NCBI GenBank assembly: GCA_934201705.1
Contig: CAKPXF010000004.1
Location: forward strand, 1 to 64,000
Reading direction: 5' to 3'
Source: an uncultured Bacilli bacterium
GTDB lineage: Bacteria; Bacillota_I; Bacilli_A; RFN20; CAG-631
Length of the DNA stretch: 64,000 nt
Shown: piece after piece, positions 63,438 to 64,000 of the stretch
How the letters are laid out: each line of letters opens with the position of its first letter
Numbering within the stretch: the first letter of the stretch is position 1
The notes under the pieces: model-generated
Told to the model about the DNA's origin: nothing
Database searches by the model: none
Seen by the model: the letters and a program-made list of their open reading frames with translations, nothing else
Program-made: the position numbers and the translations under genes

Positions 63438-63669
63438 TTATAATTCAAAATTCTTAATATAATTTGATAACAATAAATCATTTTTCTTTTCAATATGAAT
63501 AAAACCTTTTTCTGCTTTGCCACCACATAAAAGACATGTAGCATATTTTGATGTTGAATTGGCATCTTTTTGAGATATAACATGATTTTCTAACGTCTTT
63601 GCACTTTATAAGCAAAATGAATTGTGTTGAGTTAAACTTTTATATTTTTGAGATATGGCAAAAATAGTT
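63438..63669 (-). pseudogene. C-terminal fragment of a protease-type Cys/His domain
   Basis: The minus strand reads HNSFCL, TAA, SAKTLENHVISQKDANSTSK then YATCLLCGGKAEKGFIHIE before TAA 63438-63440. This matches the C-terminal domain of the metzincin-like protein at 37181 (CGEVTTQGHAVASGSYNSGQ, RYATCLLCGGLAEMGFVQI). The TAA replaces the Cys/Gly part of the first Cys cluster. It is a dead fragment lying between two lipoprotein family members. Confidence 0.7.
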
Positions 63670-64000
63670 TTATATTTTTAAACTATATGAATCACTTTCA
63701 TATGTTTTATCATAATTTTCACTTATTTTGATTTTTACACTACGAATTGGCTTAATTGTCATTGTATTATATGTTTCAATATTATTTTCAATAGTTTTAC
63801 AAGTATATGTAGCTCCATTGAAAATGAACCTTGTATCAAAAGAATAGGTTTCAATTCTTTCAGTAGTATCATTTTTAAAGAGAAAACATAGCCCAGAATA
63901 ATAAAAAATTGTTGTATCATATAAAGCATTTGAATTCTCAGCAATTTTAAGATTGTATTTTGTTTTAAAGTGAAAATCAAAAGTAGTATTTGCTATATTA
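63670..64000 (-). CDS. Lipoprotein, member of a tandem family (3), partial
   Basis: A frame open to the window edge ends at 63670-63672. Its 109 visible residues (TTFDFHFKTKYNLK, ERIETYSFDTRFIFNGATYT, KISENYDKTYESDSYSLKI) are very close to the C-terminal part of the protein at 61761. The start lies beyond the window. Confidence 0.8.
   Translation of the reverse strand, partial: NIANTTFDFHFKTKYNLKIAENSNALYDTTIFYYSGLCFLFKNDTTERIETYSFDTRFIFNGATYTCKTIENNIETYNTMTIKPIRSVKIKISENYDKTYESDSYSLKI

Overview
The window looks like chromosomal DNA from a low-GC, AT-rich, Gram-positive-type bacterium, probably an uncultured gut Bacillota of the class Bacilli. The evidence is the strong AGGAGG-type ribosome sites, the many lipoproteins with L-x-x-C lipoboxes, a D,D-carboxypeptidase (so a peptidoglycan wall), a diacylglycerol glucosyltransferase, and standard code usage (TGG for Trp, TGA as a real stop). 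The lineage is inferred; there is no rRNA here.

Region by region. 1-9.9 kb (+): a carbohydrate-uptake operon with a solute-binding lipoprotein, two permeases, an Ig-like (BIG2) lipoprotein, a GH78 alpha-L-rhamnosidase-type enzyme and a repeat-built surface protein. 10-14.7 kb: a tRNA-Gly(GCC), then an accessory segment bounded by about 100-bp direct repeats. It carries the radical SAM mobile pair (protein A, MarR regulator, protein B), a decayed NifX-like gene and an AAA/DUF4143 ATPase. 14.8-22.7 kb: small accessory genes (XRE remnant, lipoproteins, Phd/RelE toxin-antitoxin, a Fic pseudogene, an OB-fold lipoprotein) among short three-copy direct repeats. 22.8-26.3 kb: a second DUF4143 ATPase, then a glycolipid synthase and a PlsC acyltransferase. 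26.3-32.6 kb (-): a decayed third DUF4143 ATPase, DUF4956, a VTC-domain protein, uridine kinase and a SWIM/SNF2 helicase. 32.7-38.7 kb: two inverted copies of a lipoprotein plus secreted metzincin-like protease, flanking a tyrosine recombinase broken by stop codons. 38.7-39.7 kb: IS21 (IstB) and IS256 transposase remnants. 39.8-57 kb (-): a nine-gene polysaccharide-utilisation operon (GH2 enzyme, binding protein, two permeases, two six-hairpin lipoproteins, three large surface or lipoproteins). A PocR/AraC regulator and a cre-like site are divergent to it. 58-64 kb: a four-gene ABC/YesL-like operon, a D,D-carboxypeptidase and a tandem lipoprotein family running off the right edge.

How the genes fit together. 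Both carbohydrate operons encode binding protein and permeases but no ATPase, so they probably share an MsmX-type ATPase encoded elsewhere. Sugars released at the surface by the lipoproteins and anchored proteins would be imported and cut by the cytoplasmic GH78 and GH2 enzymes. Three large surface proteins share an unusual C-terminal tail: a Ser/Pro/Glu linker, K-K-G-C-(K/N)-G, a hydrophobic segment and a Lys-rich end. This tail, and the inverted protease locus with its conserved alternative-hairpin leader, are the strongest candidates for something undescribed. Most accessory genes show decay: frameshifts at A runs, in-frame stops and internal deletions.
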